Part shown: piece by piece, positions 53,630 to 61,958 of the stretch | Position numbering within the stretch: position 1 is the first letter of the stretch | How the letters are laid out: every line of letters starts with the position of its first letter | From: Roseburia sp. 1XD42-34 | GTDB taxonomy: Bacteria; Bacillota; Bacilli; Bacillales; Amphibacillaceae | NCBI RefSeq assembly: GCF_009917385.1 | Contig: NZ_QWLJ01000019.1 | Span: forward strand, 1 to 64,000 | Length of the DNA stretch: 64,000 nt | Reading direction: 5' to 3' | Made by a program: the position numbers and the translations under genes | The notes under the pieces: generated by a model | Told to the model about the DNA's origin: nothing | The model's database searches: none | The model's input: only the letters and a program-made list of their open reading frames with translations

Positions 53630-55288
53630 TTATTTTTTATAATTTTTACGATCGCGGATGTCTGTAATTGTCTGTGACACAGATATTTGTTCCGGGTCAC
53701 TCATTATTTCAATTACAGCTGGCTTTTTTGCTTGATAGCTTTCGGCAAAAGCAACCTTAAACTCCTGCATCGTTGTTACGCGATAACCAAGCGCCCCCAT
53801 ACTTATGGCTAAATCCTTGAAGCAAACCTCGCCTAAATCCGTAGCTATCACTTTATGTGGATAGTGCATTTCTTGGTGCATGCGAATCGTCCCATACATC
53901 TTATTATTAAAAACGAGACATATGACTGGAATATTATAGCGAACAGCAGTTTCCAATTCTTGACAAGTCATCATAAAACCGCCGTCTCCAGCAAATCCGA
54001 CAACCACCCGATTTGGAAAAGCAAGCTTAGCCCCTATCGCAGCCGGTAATCCATATCCCATCGCACCTGATGTTGGTCCAACATAGGTGTGAGGCTGTGT
54101 AAAAGTATAATACTGATGAATCCAACCAGCGAAATTGCCAGCATCATTTGTAATAATTGCATTATCTGGTAATGTTGTTAATAAATAGGAAATAATTTCT
54201 GTATTCATATGTGTAGGTTCTGTCTCATCGATTCTACTTGCATGAATATAACGTGCATTGCATGCAGAAGCCCATCTTTCCCAGTTTGGAGTTAATTTCA
54301 TCGTTTGTAATTGCAAAAGCGCTTCTTTCATATCAGCCACTATGGCAACGTCAGGAAAATAGCTTTTCCCAATACTGTTGTAATCAATATCAATGTGGAT
54401 AAGTTGTTGATCTGCAGATAGAAGTGAATAGTCTTGGGTAGTAACTTCTGATAGTCGTGTACCAAAAGCTAATATAACATCTGCCTGTTGCACTGTTTTT
54501 AATACGGACTTCGGTGAACCTAACCCTAAATGACCAGCGTAAAGTAAATGATCATTTGGGAAAATATCATGCCTTCGAAACGCGGTTAAAACTGGCAAAT
54601 GATACAGTTCTGCAACATGCTTCAACGTTACCTCTGCTTGTGCACTCTTCACCCCACCCCCAGCTATAATGACAGGCCGCTGTGCATGATTTAACATCAT
54701 CTCCACTTTTTTCACTTCTGTTGCCGAGGGTGCTGGTGTTGGTCTTAGTGGCGTTTGTGGAGACGCTATAATTGTTTCTTGATGCAATACATCTTCTGGT
54801 AAAGAAATAATTACGGGTCCAGGTCTACCGGAAATCGAAATATGAAATGCTCGTTGGACGATCTCTACCGTGCGACCTGCATCTGTTAATTCCACGGACC
54901 ACTTGGCGATAGGTTGAAAATAATGCTCCAAATCCACCTCTTGAAATCCTTCTTTGCCAATAAATTTGCGATGAACCTGCCCCAAGAATACGACCATTGG
55001 CGTAGAATCTTGATATGCTGTATGCACACCAATCGATAAATTTGTTGCACCTACTCCCCTTGTTGCCATCACAATTCCAGGCTTTAAAGCGGATTTTGCA
55101 TACGCTTCAGCCATAAACGCAGCACCACCTTCATGACGTGCTGAGATGACTTGAATAGATGAGGTATCATATAAAGCATCTAGAACCGGTAAATAGCTCT
55201 CACCTGGAACACAAAACACTTTTTCGACTTGTGCTTGCCTTAAGCAATGAATAATTGCCTGTGCAGCAGTTTCTATTTTATGGCTCAT
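53630..55288 (-). CDS. ThDP-dependent enzyme, acetolactate synthase-like (candidate 2-oxoadipate decarboxylase)
   Basis: A 552-residue thiamine diphosphate enzyme. Glu53 in ARHEGGAAFMA is the N1'-activating glutamate. GFAGDGGFMMTCQELETA and CLVFNNKMYGTI form the ThDP/Mg motif. FAD-binding acetolactate synthases share this architecture, but ilv genes and a small subunit are absent. Between an aminotransferase (4 bp upstream region) and ALDH genes, a 2-oxoacid decarboxylase role is more likely. The start may be ATG 55288 or GTG 55294; AGAGGTGA suits the latter. Reaction is inferred from context only. Confidence 0.72.
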   Translation of the reverse strand: MSHKIETAAQAIIHCLRQAQVEKVFCVPGESYLPVLDALYDTSSIQVISARHEGGAAFMAEAYAKSALKPGIVMATRGVGATNLSIGVHTAYQDSTPMVVFLGQVHRKFIGKEGFQEVDLEHYFQPIAKWSVELTDAGRTVEIVQRAFHISISGRPGPVIISLPEDVLHQETIIASPQTPLRPTPAPSATEVKKVEMMLNHAQRPVIIAGGGVKSAQAEVTLKHVAELYHLPVLTAFRRHDIFPNDHLLYAGHLGLGSPKSVLKTVQQADVILAFGTRLSEVTTQDYSLLSADQQLIHIDIDYNSIGKSYFPDVAIVADMKEALLQLQTMKLTPNWERWASACNARYIHASRIDETEPTHMNTEIISYLLTTLPDNAIITNDAGNFAGWIHQYYTFTQPHTYVGPTSGAMGYGLPAAIGAKLAFPNRVVVGFAGDGGFMMTCQELETAVRYNIPVICLVFNNKMYGTIRMHQEMHYPHKVIATDLGEVCFKDLAISMGALGYRVTTMQEFKVAFAESYQAKKPAVIEIMSDPEQISVSQTITDIRDRKNYKK

Positions 55289-55298
55289 TTCCACCTTG

Positions 55299-56468
55299 TC
55301 ACCTCTTTACATCCAATTTGCTCAAACGGCGAACGACTTCATCTAAACGTTCCGCATGTGTCGATAAAGAAATCCGAATAAATCCTTCCCCATTTGCTCC
55401 AAACGCCGTTCCAGGCGTCACCATAATGCCCGTTTCTTCTAGTAACCGGTTAGCAAATGTAAGAGAACTTTCTTCTCTAGGCACTTGCACCCAAAGATAT
55501 AACGTGCCTTTTGGTTTTTCAGCGTGGAGCCCCAATTTCCCTAAAGCAGTATGCAGTTTTTCCATCCGTTGTTCATAAATAAGATTATTCTCCTTTACAG
55601 CAGTTAAATCACTTTGTAACGCCTTTGCTGCTGCCTTTTGAATTGGCATAAACTGACAGGTGTCGATATTGCTTTTTAAAGTGGATAGTGCAGCGATAAC
55701 CTCCTTATTCCCGACGATATACCCGATCCTCCACCCTGCCATGTTAAAGCTTTTGGATAATGACCCTAATTCAACAACAAAGTCTTTGGCACCTGAAATT
55801 TGTAAAGCGCTCGGAGCTTTATAATCGCCAAAGGTTACAAGGTCATAAGCTGCATCATGTGCGAGTAAAATATTGTATCGCCGACAAAAAGAAACCGCTT
55901 CCAAATAAGTTCCCCATTCTCCATACGCAGCAGTCGGATTGTTCGGGTAATTAAGGAACATTAATTTCGCAGCTAATGCGTCTTGTTCAGAAATTTGATT
56001 AAATAAAGGTGCGTACTGATTATTAGCATCAAGCGGTAATGATACACTTACCCCACCCGCCAAATGTACCCCTTTTTGGTAAGCTGGATAGCCTGGATCT
56101 GGAACCAACACTTTATCCATTGGATTTATAACGGCTTGGATTAAGTTCGCTATCCCTTCTTTGGAACCAATTAACGCAAGAACTTCTGTGTTGGGGTCAA
56201 GAGTAACCTGGTATCGTTTTGCATAAAAAGATGCCACCGCCTGCTTAAATTCATCACACCCGCTGTAAGGAGAATATCGATGGTTTTGCAGATTGTTCAC
56301 TTGCTCCTTCAATTCTTCACAAATAAATGCCGGTGTTGGTAAATCCGGAGAACCGATTCCTAAATCAATCACGTCTACGCCCTTTTGTTTAAGTTGTTCT
56401 TTTCGTTGCTGAAACTGAGAAAATAAATATGGGGGGAGATTTTTCACCTTCTCAGATACAAAATCCAT
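55299..56468 (-). CDS. Class I PLP-dependent aminotransferase (candidate 2-aminoadipate transaminase)
   Basis: A 389-residue fold-type I aminotransferase. Lys239 in LGSLSKSFNMAGWRIGY binds PLP, FLNYPNNPTAA is the N[PA] motif, and a final Arg in FIRISLSTH binds the substrate carboxylate. It looks most like LL-diaminopimelate or alanine-type transaminases. The start at 56468 follows AGGGAGGAA at five bases. It is the first gene of the aminotransferase-ThDP-ALDH run, with an IclR-type dyad 28 bp upstream. 2-Aminoadipate as substrate is inferred from neighbours. Confidence 0.82.
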   Translation of the reverse strand: MDFVSEKVKNLPPYLFSQFQQRKEQLKQKGVDVIDLGIGSPDLPTPAFICEELKEQVNNLQNHRYSPYSGCDEFKQAVASFYAKRYQVTLDPNTEVLALIGSKEGIANLIQAVINPMDKVLVPDPGYPAYQKGVHLAGGVSVSLPLDANNQYAPLFNQISEQDALAAKLMFLNYPNNPTAAYGEWGTYLEAVSFCRRYNILLAHDAAYDLVTFGDYKAPSALQISGAKDFVVELGSLSKSFNMAGWRIGYIVGNKEVIAALSTLKSNIDTCQFMPIQKAAAKALQSDLTAVKENNLIYEQRMEKLHTALGKLGLHAEKPKGTLYLWVQVPREESSLTFANRLLEETGIMVTPGTAFGANGEGFIRISLSTHAERLDEVVRRLSKLDVKR

Positions 56469-56495
56469 TGTATTCCTCCCTATAGATTTCATTAG

Positions 56496-56513
56496 ACGAA
56501 ATGATATTTCATT
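56496..56513 (-). promoter_or_regulatory. Candidate IclR-type operator upstream of the aminotransferase gene
   Basis: AATGAAATATCATTTCGT on the minus strand has inverted arms GAAAT and ATTTC around 3 bp, extended to 6 of 7 bp each side. IclR-family operators such as KdgR sites often carry TGAAA and TTTCA arms. An iclR gene lies at the other end of the cluster. Confidence 0.45.
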
Positions 56514-56550
56514 TATTTACTAACAGTATAAAGTATGTTCCACTAATTAG

Positions 56551-56593
56551 CAATATACTGAAATTATTTTTAATATTAATTTTCAGTATATTG
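56551..56593 (-). promoter_or_regulatory. Long 13-bp dyad in the nhaC-aminotransferase gap
   Basis: CAATATACTGAAA at 56551 and its exact reverse complement at 56581-56593 flank an AT-rich 17-nt loop. A third CAGTATA lies at 56524-56530. No T-run is present, so a regulatory dyad is more likely than a terminator. Confidence 0.5.
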
Positions 56594-56605
56594 TAATGGT
56601 TCTGT

Positions 56606-58165
56606 TTACATTTTAGTGACCTTCCTCTTTCGCATCCCAATAAATAACCCAATGAGGCTAATAAAGACCATGGTTAAGCCTAACAAAACACTTTCCGTAA
56701 ACCCAAACACCATATACCCCAAACCAGCTATACAGGCAGCTAAAAGCGCATAAGGAATTTGCGTAGTCACATGATCAATATGATGGCAGCTAGAACCAGT
56801 TGATGACAAAATTGTCGTATCAGAGATCGGAGAACAATGATCACCGAAAACAGCACCTGCTAATACTGCGGCCAATATCGGTAAGAGTAATGTTACATCT
56901 GTTGTCGCTGCTATTTCCCCAGCAATAGGAAGCAAAATACCAAACGCCCCCCAAGATGTCCCTGTGGAGAATGCAATAAACCCAGCCATTAAAAATACGA
57001 TTAACGGAAGGAGATAAAAACTTAAGTTGGCTGCTTCGACAACACTCGCCAAATAAACACCGGTGCCGAGTTGGCTAATTAATGCTGCAATTGCCCAAGC
57101 AAAAATTAAAATACCAAAAGCTGGCATCATTGATTTCGCTCCTATTTTAGCGCCGGTTATAAAATTTTTGTAAGAAAGTTTTCCTGCGCGAATATGCTGA
57201 TAAAACAAGGTCACCGTAAGTACCATGCCTATACTACCACCAATGAATAACGCTAACGATACATCCGCACTTCCTAATATATTAATCCATGTTTTTTCCC
57301 CCTCTACTTTACGTAAACCGTCCACAAAGATAGCGATAATCGTAGCGATAAATAATGTAGCCATCGGAAGGAGTAAATCACGCCTTTTACTAATATTACT
57401 AATTGGCAGCTTTGAGGCTACATCTATCGTTTCTTTATGTTCTGGATTTAACACTTCCCCTGTTTCCAGTGCTCGCTCTTCGTGTACTTTCATCGGTCCA
57501 AAATCAATTTGTTTGATTGCAATAACAACGACAAGACCTAGAGCTGCCCAAACGTAGTAATTCATTGGAATCATTTGCATAAATGCTTGAAAAGCACCGT
57601 ATTCGGTTACCTGATGTGTTGCTAACACAGTACCAATAATACCAATAATATAAGCTCCCCAGCTGGATACGGGAGCAACTACACTGACTGGTGCTGAAGT
57701 TGAATCGACTAGATAAGCAAGTTTTGCCCGTGAAATGCGTTGCTTATCCGTAAGCGGCTTAGCAATTTGTCCCACCGTTAAACTATTAAAATAGTCGTCT
57801 ACAAAAATAATGATTCCAAATAGAACCGTCATCAGTTGTGCTCCAGTTCTTGTTTTTATTCTGCGAATCATCCATTCTGCAAATGAACGTGTTCCGCCCA
57901 TCATAGTTACTAACGCTGTTAGCATACCGAGCATTAGGACAAACAGCAAGATAAAAATATTCCACGTTTCCAATGCGCCATCTACAACAAACACCCCCTT
58001 AAACGCCTCCCAAACGAGCGTTAACGTATCTCCAACCTGAAACTCTCCTAGGAATAATGCGGCAGTGAGAATACCAACTCCCAATGACAATAGTACGCGC
58101 TTCGTTAATAAAACCATAACAATTGCTATAATTGGCGGGATTAATGACCAGACTGTCTCTTCCAT
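56606..58165 (-). CDS. NhaC-family antiporter/transporter (candidate lysine transporter)
   Basis: A 519-residue membrane protein with about 12-13 segments. FVDDYFNSLTVGQIAKPLTD, STGTSWGAFGILLPIAGE and AAVLAGAVFGDHCSPISDTTILSST are the NhaC superfamily signatures. Members of this branch (for example LysW, predicted from lysine riboswitch regulons) are thought to carry lysine. It heads a minus-strand cluster of lysine-catabolic-like genes with 137 bp to the aminotransferase. AAGGAAGGAG precedes the ATG. A generic Na+/H+ role remains possible. Confidence 0.8.
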   Translation of the reverse strand: MEETVWSLIPPIIAIVMVLLTKRVLLSLGVGILTAALFLGEFQVGDTLTLVWEAFKGVFVVDGALETWNIFILLFVLMLGMLTALVTMMGGTRSFAEWMIRRIKTRTGAQLMTVLFGIIIFVDDYFNSLTVGQIAKPLTDKQRISRAKLAYLVDSTSAPVSVVAPVSSWGAYIIGIIGTVLATHQVTEYGAFQAFMQMIPMNYYVWAALGLVVVIAIKQIDFGPMKVHEERALETGEVLNPEHKETIDVASKLPISNISKRRDLLLPMATLFIATIIAIFVDGLRKVEGEKTWINILGSADVSLALFIGGSIGMVLTVTLFYQHIRAGKLSYKNFITGAKIGAKSMMPAFGILIFAWAIAALISQLGTGVYLASVVEAANLSFYLLPLIVFLMAGFIAFSTGTSWGAFGILLPIAGEIAATTDVTLLLPILAAVLAGAVFGDHCSPISDTTILSSTGSSCHHIDHVTTQIPYALLAACIAGLGYMVFGFTESVLLGLTMVFISLIGLFIGMRKRKVTKM

Positions 58166-58262
58166 TTAAATTCTCCTTCCTTTTATACTAGATATAATTT
58201 TAGCTTAAATTTTTGGATATTTAAAAACACCAAGCAACTCTCCCTCCTTTTTAAAGTTTAAT

Positions 58263-58500
58263 ATTTGGGATACCGATATAACGGAATAGCCACGTCCGGC
58301 TTAAGCGCCCAGCAACTAGGCGACTTCCCACCATTGCCCTACGATAAGTCATCATCGGTTCGTTACAAAGAGGAGGGCCGACTAAAAACGGGCTTGCCGC
58401 TCAGGCGTCGGCATACTCCTGTTGCAGGAGCATGAATCCTAAAACTTTAGTTGATTCGCTCCAGTCGCTACGTTGCTGGACGCTCTGCACCTTTGTTTAA
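58263..58500 (-). repeat. Interspersed repeat family A, copy 10 (long form)
   Basis: On the minus strand it runs from AACAAAGGTGCAGAGCGTCC to the GGTATCCCAAATATT end, including CTCCTGCAACAGGAG and GTTTTTAGTCGGCCCTCC. It is nearly identical to copy 2 over about 200 bp, 44 kb away, and in opposite orientation. It fills most of the nhaC-kynU gap. Confidence 0.9.
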
Positions 58501-58661
58501 GAATTTCTAATATTATTCTATTTTATTTTATAACCCAATGTTTCATAACTGTCATTTATGTTGCTCATTATTTTTTTAAAAAAATTCATTAGAAAAATCC
58601 AAAACATACAGAAATTTGGTAAAATAATACGTAAGCATTTTTTTACGATGGAGGGAGAAAG

Positions 58662-59933
58662 GTGAAAACGGATATTAGCGAAGCAAGACGACTCGATAAC
58701 CAAGATCCATTAAGCAAGTACCGCCAAGAATTCTACATTACTCGCGATCAGATCTATCTTGATGGCAATTCTTTAGGTCTGCTATCCACTAGAGCAGAAG
58801 CGGCAATACACAACTTATTGGGTTCTTGGAAACAACATGGGATCAATGGTTGGACAGAGGGGGAGCATCCGTGGTTTTATTTATCGGAAAAACTTGGTGC
58901 CATGACAGCACCGTTAATAGGCGCTCGTACGGAAGAAGTGATTATTACTGGCTCTACAACAACGAATTTACATCAACTTACGGCAAGTTTCTTTCAACCA
59001 GAAGGAAAAAGAACCAAGATTCTTGCCGATGAGTTAAATTTCCCGTCCGATATTTATGCACTACAAAGTCAATTACAGTTAAAAGGGCTCGATCCAACCG
59101 ATCACCTCGTGCAAGTTCAAAGTACAGATGGCAATACATTACAAACCTCTGCCATTATAGATGCAATGTCAGAAGAAATTGCGTTAATCATTCTTCCCGG
59201 GGGGCTTTACCGTAGTGGACAAATTTTGGATATGGAAAAAATCACTAAAGAGGCACATCAAAGAGACATTCTAATCGGATTTGATTTATGTCACTCGATT
59301 GGCGCAATTCCACATCAATTATCTGACTGGGGGGTGGATTTTGCTGTTTGGTGTACGTATAAACATTTAAATGGTGGACCTGGAAGCGTTGGTGGATTAT
59401 ATGTAAATAAAAAACATTTTAACAGAAAGCCCGGACTTGCTGGTTGGTTCAGCTCTGACAAAGCGAAACAATTTGATATGGAACATAGCTTATCCCCAGC
59501 AAACAATGCTGGCGCTTATCAAATTGGCACCCCACACGTATTAAGCGCTGCACCATTGCTTGGCTCTTTAGAGATGATATCCGAAGTAGGGATAGAAGCA
59601 ATTAGGGAAAAATCATTACAGTTAACCGCATATTTAATGGAACTTATTGATAAAGAACTTCCCGAGTATGGCTTTACAATAGCCAGCCCTCGGTCAGATT
59701 CTATCCGTGGCGGACATGTATACTTGGAGCATAAAGAAGCTGCCCGCATCTGTAAAGCATTGAAAGCAAATGGCGTCATCCCGGATTTCCGCAAACCAAA
59801 TGGTATTCGTTTAGCACCTGTCGCTTTGTACAATACGTATACGGAAGTGTGGCAAATGGTTCAGCTGCTTCAGTCAATTATGAAAGAGGAGAGCTATAAA
59901 GTGTATGAAAATAAACGAGGAGTGATTGCCTAA
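58662..59933 (+). CDS. kynU: Kynureninase
   Basis: Cleaves kynurenine to anthranilate and alanine. The 423-residue PLP enzyme has Lys234 in [12 protein letters not shown] as the Schiff-base lysine and [14 protein letters not shown] before it, which holds the cofactor-binding Asp and His. [11 protein letters not shown] near the N-terminus and the [12 protein letters not shown] block fit the family. The start is GTG 58662 with GGAGGGAG five bases upstream. It is the first gene of kynU-kynB-kynA, with the next ATG directly after its stop. Confidence 0.95.
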   Translation: MKTDISEARRLDNQDPLSKYRQEFYITRDQIYLDGNSLGLLSTRAEAAIHNLLGSWKQHGINGWTEGEHPWFYLSEKLGAMTAPLIGARTEEVIITGSTTTNLHQLTASFFQPEGKRTKILADELNFPSDIYALQSQLQLKGLDPTDHLVQVQSTDGNTLQTSAIIDAMSEEIALIILPGGLYRSGQILDMEKITKEAHQRDILIGFDLCHSIGAIPHQLSDWGVDFAVWCTYKHLNGGPGSVGGLYVNKKHFNRKPGLAGWFSSDKAKQFDMEHSLSPANNAGAYQIGTPHVLSAAPLLGSLEMISEVGIEAIREKSLQLTAYLMELIDKELPEYGFTIASPRSDSIRGGHVYLEHKEAARICKALKANGVIPDFRKPNGIRLAPVALYNTYTEVWQMVQLLQSIMKEESYKVYENKRGVIA

Positions 59934-60587
59934 ATGGCTAACTGGATAGATATTTCACAGCCACTGTCACCTCAGATTGCGCATTGGCCTGGAGATACGC
60001 CGTTTCAATATCAGCTTACAGCTTCCATTGAAGAAACCAAATCTGTTAATATTGGAAATATACATACGAGTTTACATATTGGTACACATATTGATGCCCC
60101 ATATCATTTTTCAGCTACAGGGAAAACGGTGGGTCAATTATCAATTGAACCATATATTGGAAGAGCTGTTGTTATTGATGTAAGTGATACCGAAACAATC
60201 AATGCGCAAGTTTTAGCAGCAATGGATTGGTCTAAAAGTACGAAAAGAGTTTTATTACACACAAGCTTGGAAAATGAACCGAATCGTTTCCCAGTTAAAC
60301 TTCCTTATTTAGATCCAAATATTGCACCCTTTTTACAAGCAAAAGGGGTTCAGCTACTAGGTGTAGATATGCCTTCCGTTGATGCGCCAGATAGTAAGGA
60401 CTTAGCCACTCATCATGCTTTAGCTGCCCATGGAATTTATATTCTGGAAAACGTGATGCTAGATAGGGTTCCAGTTGGTGAATATGAACTTATTGCCCTT
60501 CCTTTATCCATCCAAGGTGCTGATGCAAGCCCCGTCCGAGCAGTTATTCGCCCACTCAAAAAAGGGGGAATGGGTAATGACAGATAA
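59934..60587 (+). CDS. kynB: Kynurenine formamidase
   Basis: Hydrolyses N-formylkynurenine. The 217-residue cyclase-family metal hydrolase starts [21 protein letters not shown] and carries [12 protein letters not shown] at about 48-59, the metal-binding HxxxHxD motif. [15 protein letters not shown] at about 140-155 is the second family block. The start directly abuts kynU and the stop overlaps kynA by 11 bp, so the three are translationally coupled. Confidence 0.95.
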   Translation: MANWIDISQPLSPQIAHWPGDTPFQYQLTASIEETKSVNIGNIHTSLHIGTHIDAPYHFSATGKTVGQLSIEPYIGRAVVIDVSDTETINAQVLAAMDWSKSTKRVLLHTSLENEPNRFPVKLPYLDPNIAPFLQAKGVQLLGVDMPSVDAPDSKDLATHHALAAHGIYILENVMLDRVPVGEYELIALPLSIQGADASPVRAVIRPLKKGGMGNDR

Positions 60588-61422
60588 AAAAAGTCAGGTT
60601 TTTGATTCAGAAGACGGTATCTATACCAACTTCAAGGAAAAAATGACCTATGGGGATTATTTGCAATTAGAGACATTATTAACTAGTCAAAAGCGACTGT
60701 CCGATCATCATGATGAAATGCTGTTTATCATTATCCACCAAGTAAGTGAGCTTTGGCTCAAGCTGATTATTCATGAAATTCAAGCAGCGATTTCATCCAT
60801 TCAACAAGGAAATTTTCAAGCATCGTTTAAAATGCTTGCTCGAGTTTCCAAAACGCAATCACAAATCATTCAAGCATGGGACGTTTTATCCACTTTAACG
60901 CCAGCAGAGTACATGGAATTTAGAGAAAGCCTTGGCAATGCCTCCGGATTTCAATCTTACCAATATCGGCTTGTCGAATTTGTGCTTGGCTACAAAACTC
61001 CGTATATTTTAAAAATATATGAAAAAAATCCAGAAGTTTATCATACACTAAAGGAGGCTTATGATGCACCTGGTCTTTATGATGTAGCTATTCAAGCATT
61101 GGCAGAGCATGGATTACTCATTAACTCGGACATTTTGCAACGTGACTTTTCGAAAACGTATGAAAAAGATACTTCTGTGGAACAAGCTTGGTTAACTGTC
61201 TATCATAATACAAATAAATACTGGGAATTATACCAGCTTGCTGAAAAACTAGTAGATATCGAAGATTGGTTTCAGCAATGGCGATTCAGGCATATGAAAA
61301 CAGTCGAACGTATTATTGGCTTCAAAATCGGTACAGGAGGATCCTCGGGCGTTCATTATTTAAAAAAGGTGCTTGAACACTACTTTTTCCCAGAATTATG
61401 GGAAATACGCAGTAAAATATGA
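60577..61422 (+). CDS. kynA: Tryptophan 2,3-dioxygenase
   Basis: Opens the indole ring of tryptophan. The 281-residue heme enzyme has [11 protein letters not shown], the distal region [20 protein letters not shown], and [21 protein letters not shown] near the C-terminus with the heme-ligand His. The ATG at 60577 overlaps kynB and follows AAAAGGGGG; the longer frame that begins inside kynB is not used. Last gene of the operon. The product path ends at anthranilate, since no anthranilate-degrading gene is present in the window. Confidence 0.95.
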   Translation: MTDKKSQVFDSEDGIYTNFKEKMTYGDYLQLETLLTSQKRLSDHHDEMLFIIIHQVSELWLKLIIHEIQAAISSIQQGNFQASFKMLARVSKTQSQIIQAWDVLSTLTPAEYMEFRESLGNASGFQSYQYRLVEFVLGYKTPYILKIYEKNPEVYHTLKEAYDAPGLYDVAIQALAEHGLLINSDILQRDFSKTYEKDTSVEQAWLTVYHNTNKYWELYQLAEKLVDIEDWFQQWRFRHMKTVERIIGFKIGTGGSSGVHYLKKVLEHYFFPELWEIRSKI

Positions 61423-61607
61423 AGGAAACTGTATTCAGATTTTTTCCCCCTGATGGTGCAGGGTGACGAAGTTACCGTCTGAAAATCTAGATGATGGCAA
61501 CTCCTAATTATATCATCTACAGCTATGAATTATGGCATTTGGCATCGTTCATACAGAAGTTAAACGGAAAACACCTATGGAGGACTTCCATCTCTTTAAA
61601 AAATCCG
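61423..61607. other. Intergenic region after kynA
   Basis: A possible hairpin near 61455-61475 (CCCTG and CAGGG around 6 nt) with TTCAGA and TCTGAA further out may end the kyn transcript. No gene was seen. Confidence 0.4.
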
Positions 61608-61793
61608 TTAAAATGAATCAGTGAGTTTTATTATTAGTAGCTCCATCGTATCATTCAAACTTCTGTTTATAATGATAGGGCTTGAGAAATATATTATCTT
61701 CCACTTACTTATGGAGGTGCAGATTATATTATCCCAACTCCTAAAGTGAGGTGTTACATCCCCCTATAGGTAGGATGAATCTTAACTAGTATT
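61608..61793 (+). repeat. Interspersed repeat family B, copy 6
   Basis: From TTAAAATGAATCAGTGAGTT to TATAGGTAGGATGAATCTT. The second half has GGTGCAGATTATATTATCCC and a matching AGTGAGG block. The centre is diverged. Confidence 0.65.
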
Positions 61794-61884
61794 CCTATTG
61801 AAGATATGGTGGCAAAGAAATCCTACAAAAATGACTTGACTTTTATGAACAATAGAAATAAAGTAAAACATAATTTACAAGCCA

Positions 61885-61911
61885 AGAGAGGTAAACTCCT
61901 CTCTGTTTTCT
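61885..61911 (+). terminator. Terminator-like hairpin upstream of the SNF symporter gene
   Basis: AGAGAGG and CCTCTCT form a 7-bp stem with a 6-nt loop, followed by GTTTTCTT. It lies before the symporter gene, so it may end upstream transcription or act as an attenuator. Confidence 0.55.
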
Positions 61912-61958
61912 TATTTACTCAGTATCATAAACCCACTTGAAAGGAAGACAGACTTTTT

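Noticed and set aside
53630..55288. Assignment as IlvB acetolactate synthase
   Set aside because: No ilvN, ilvC or leu genes are near; the gene is between aminotransferase and aldehyde dehydrogenase genes, so biosynthetic ALS is less likely.
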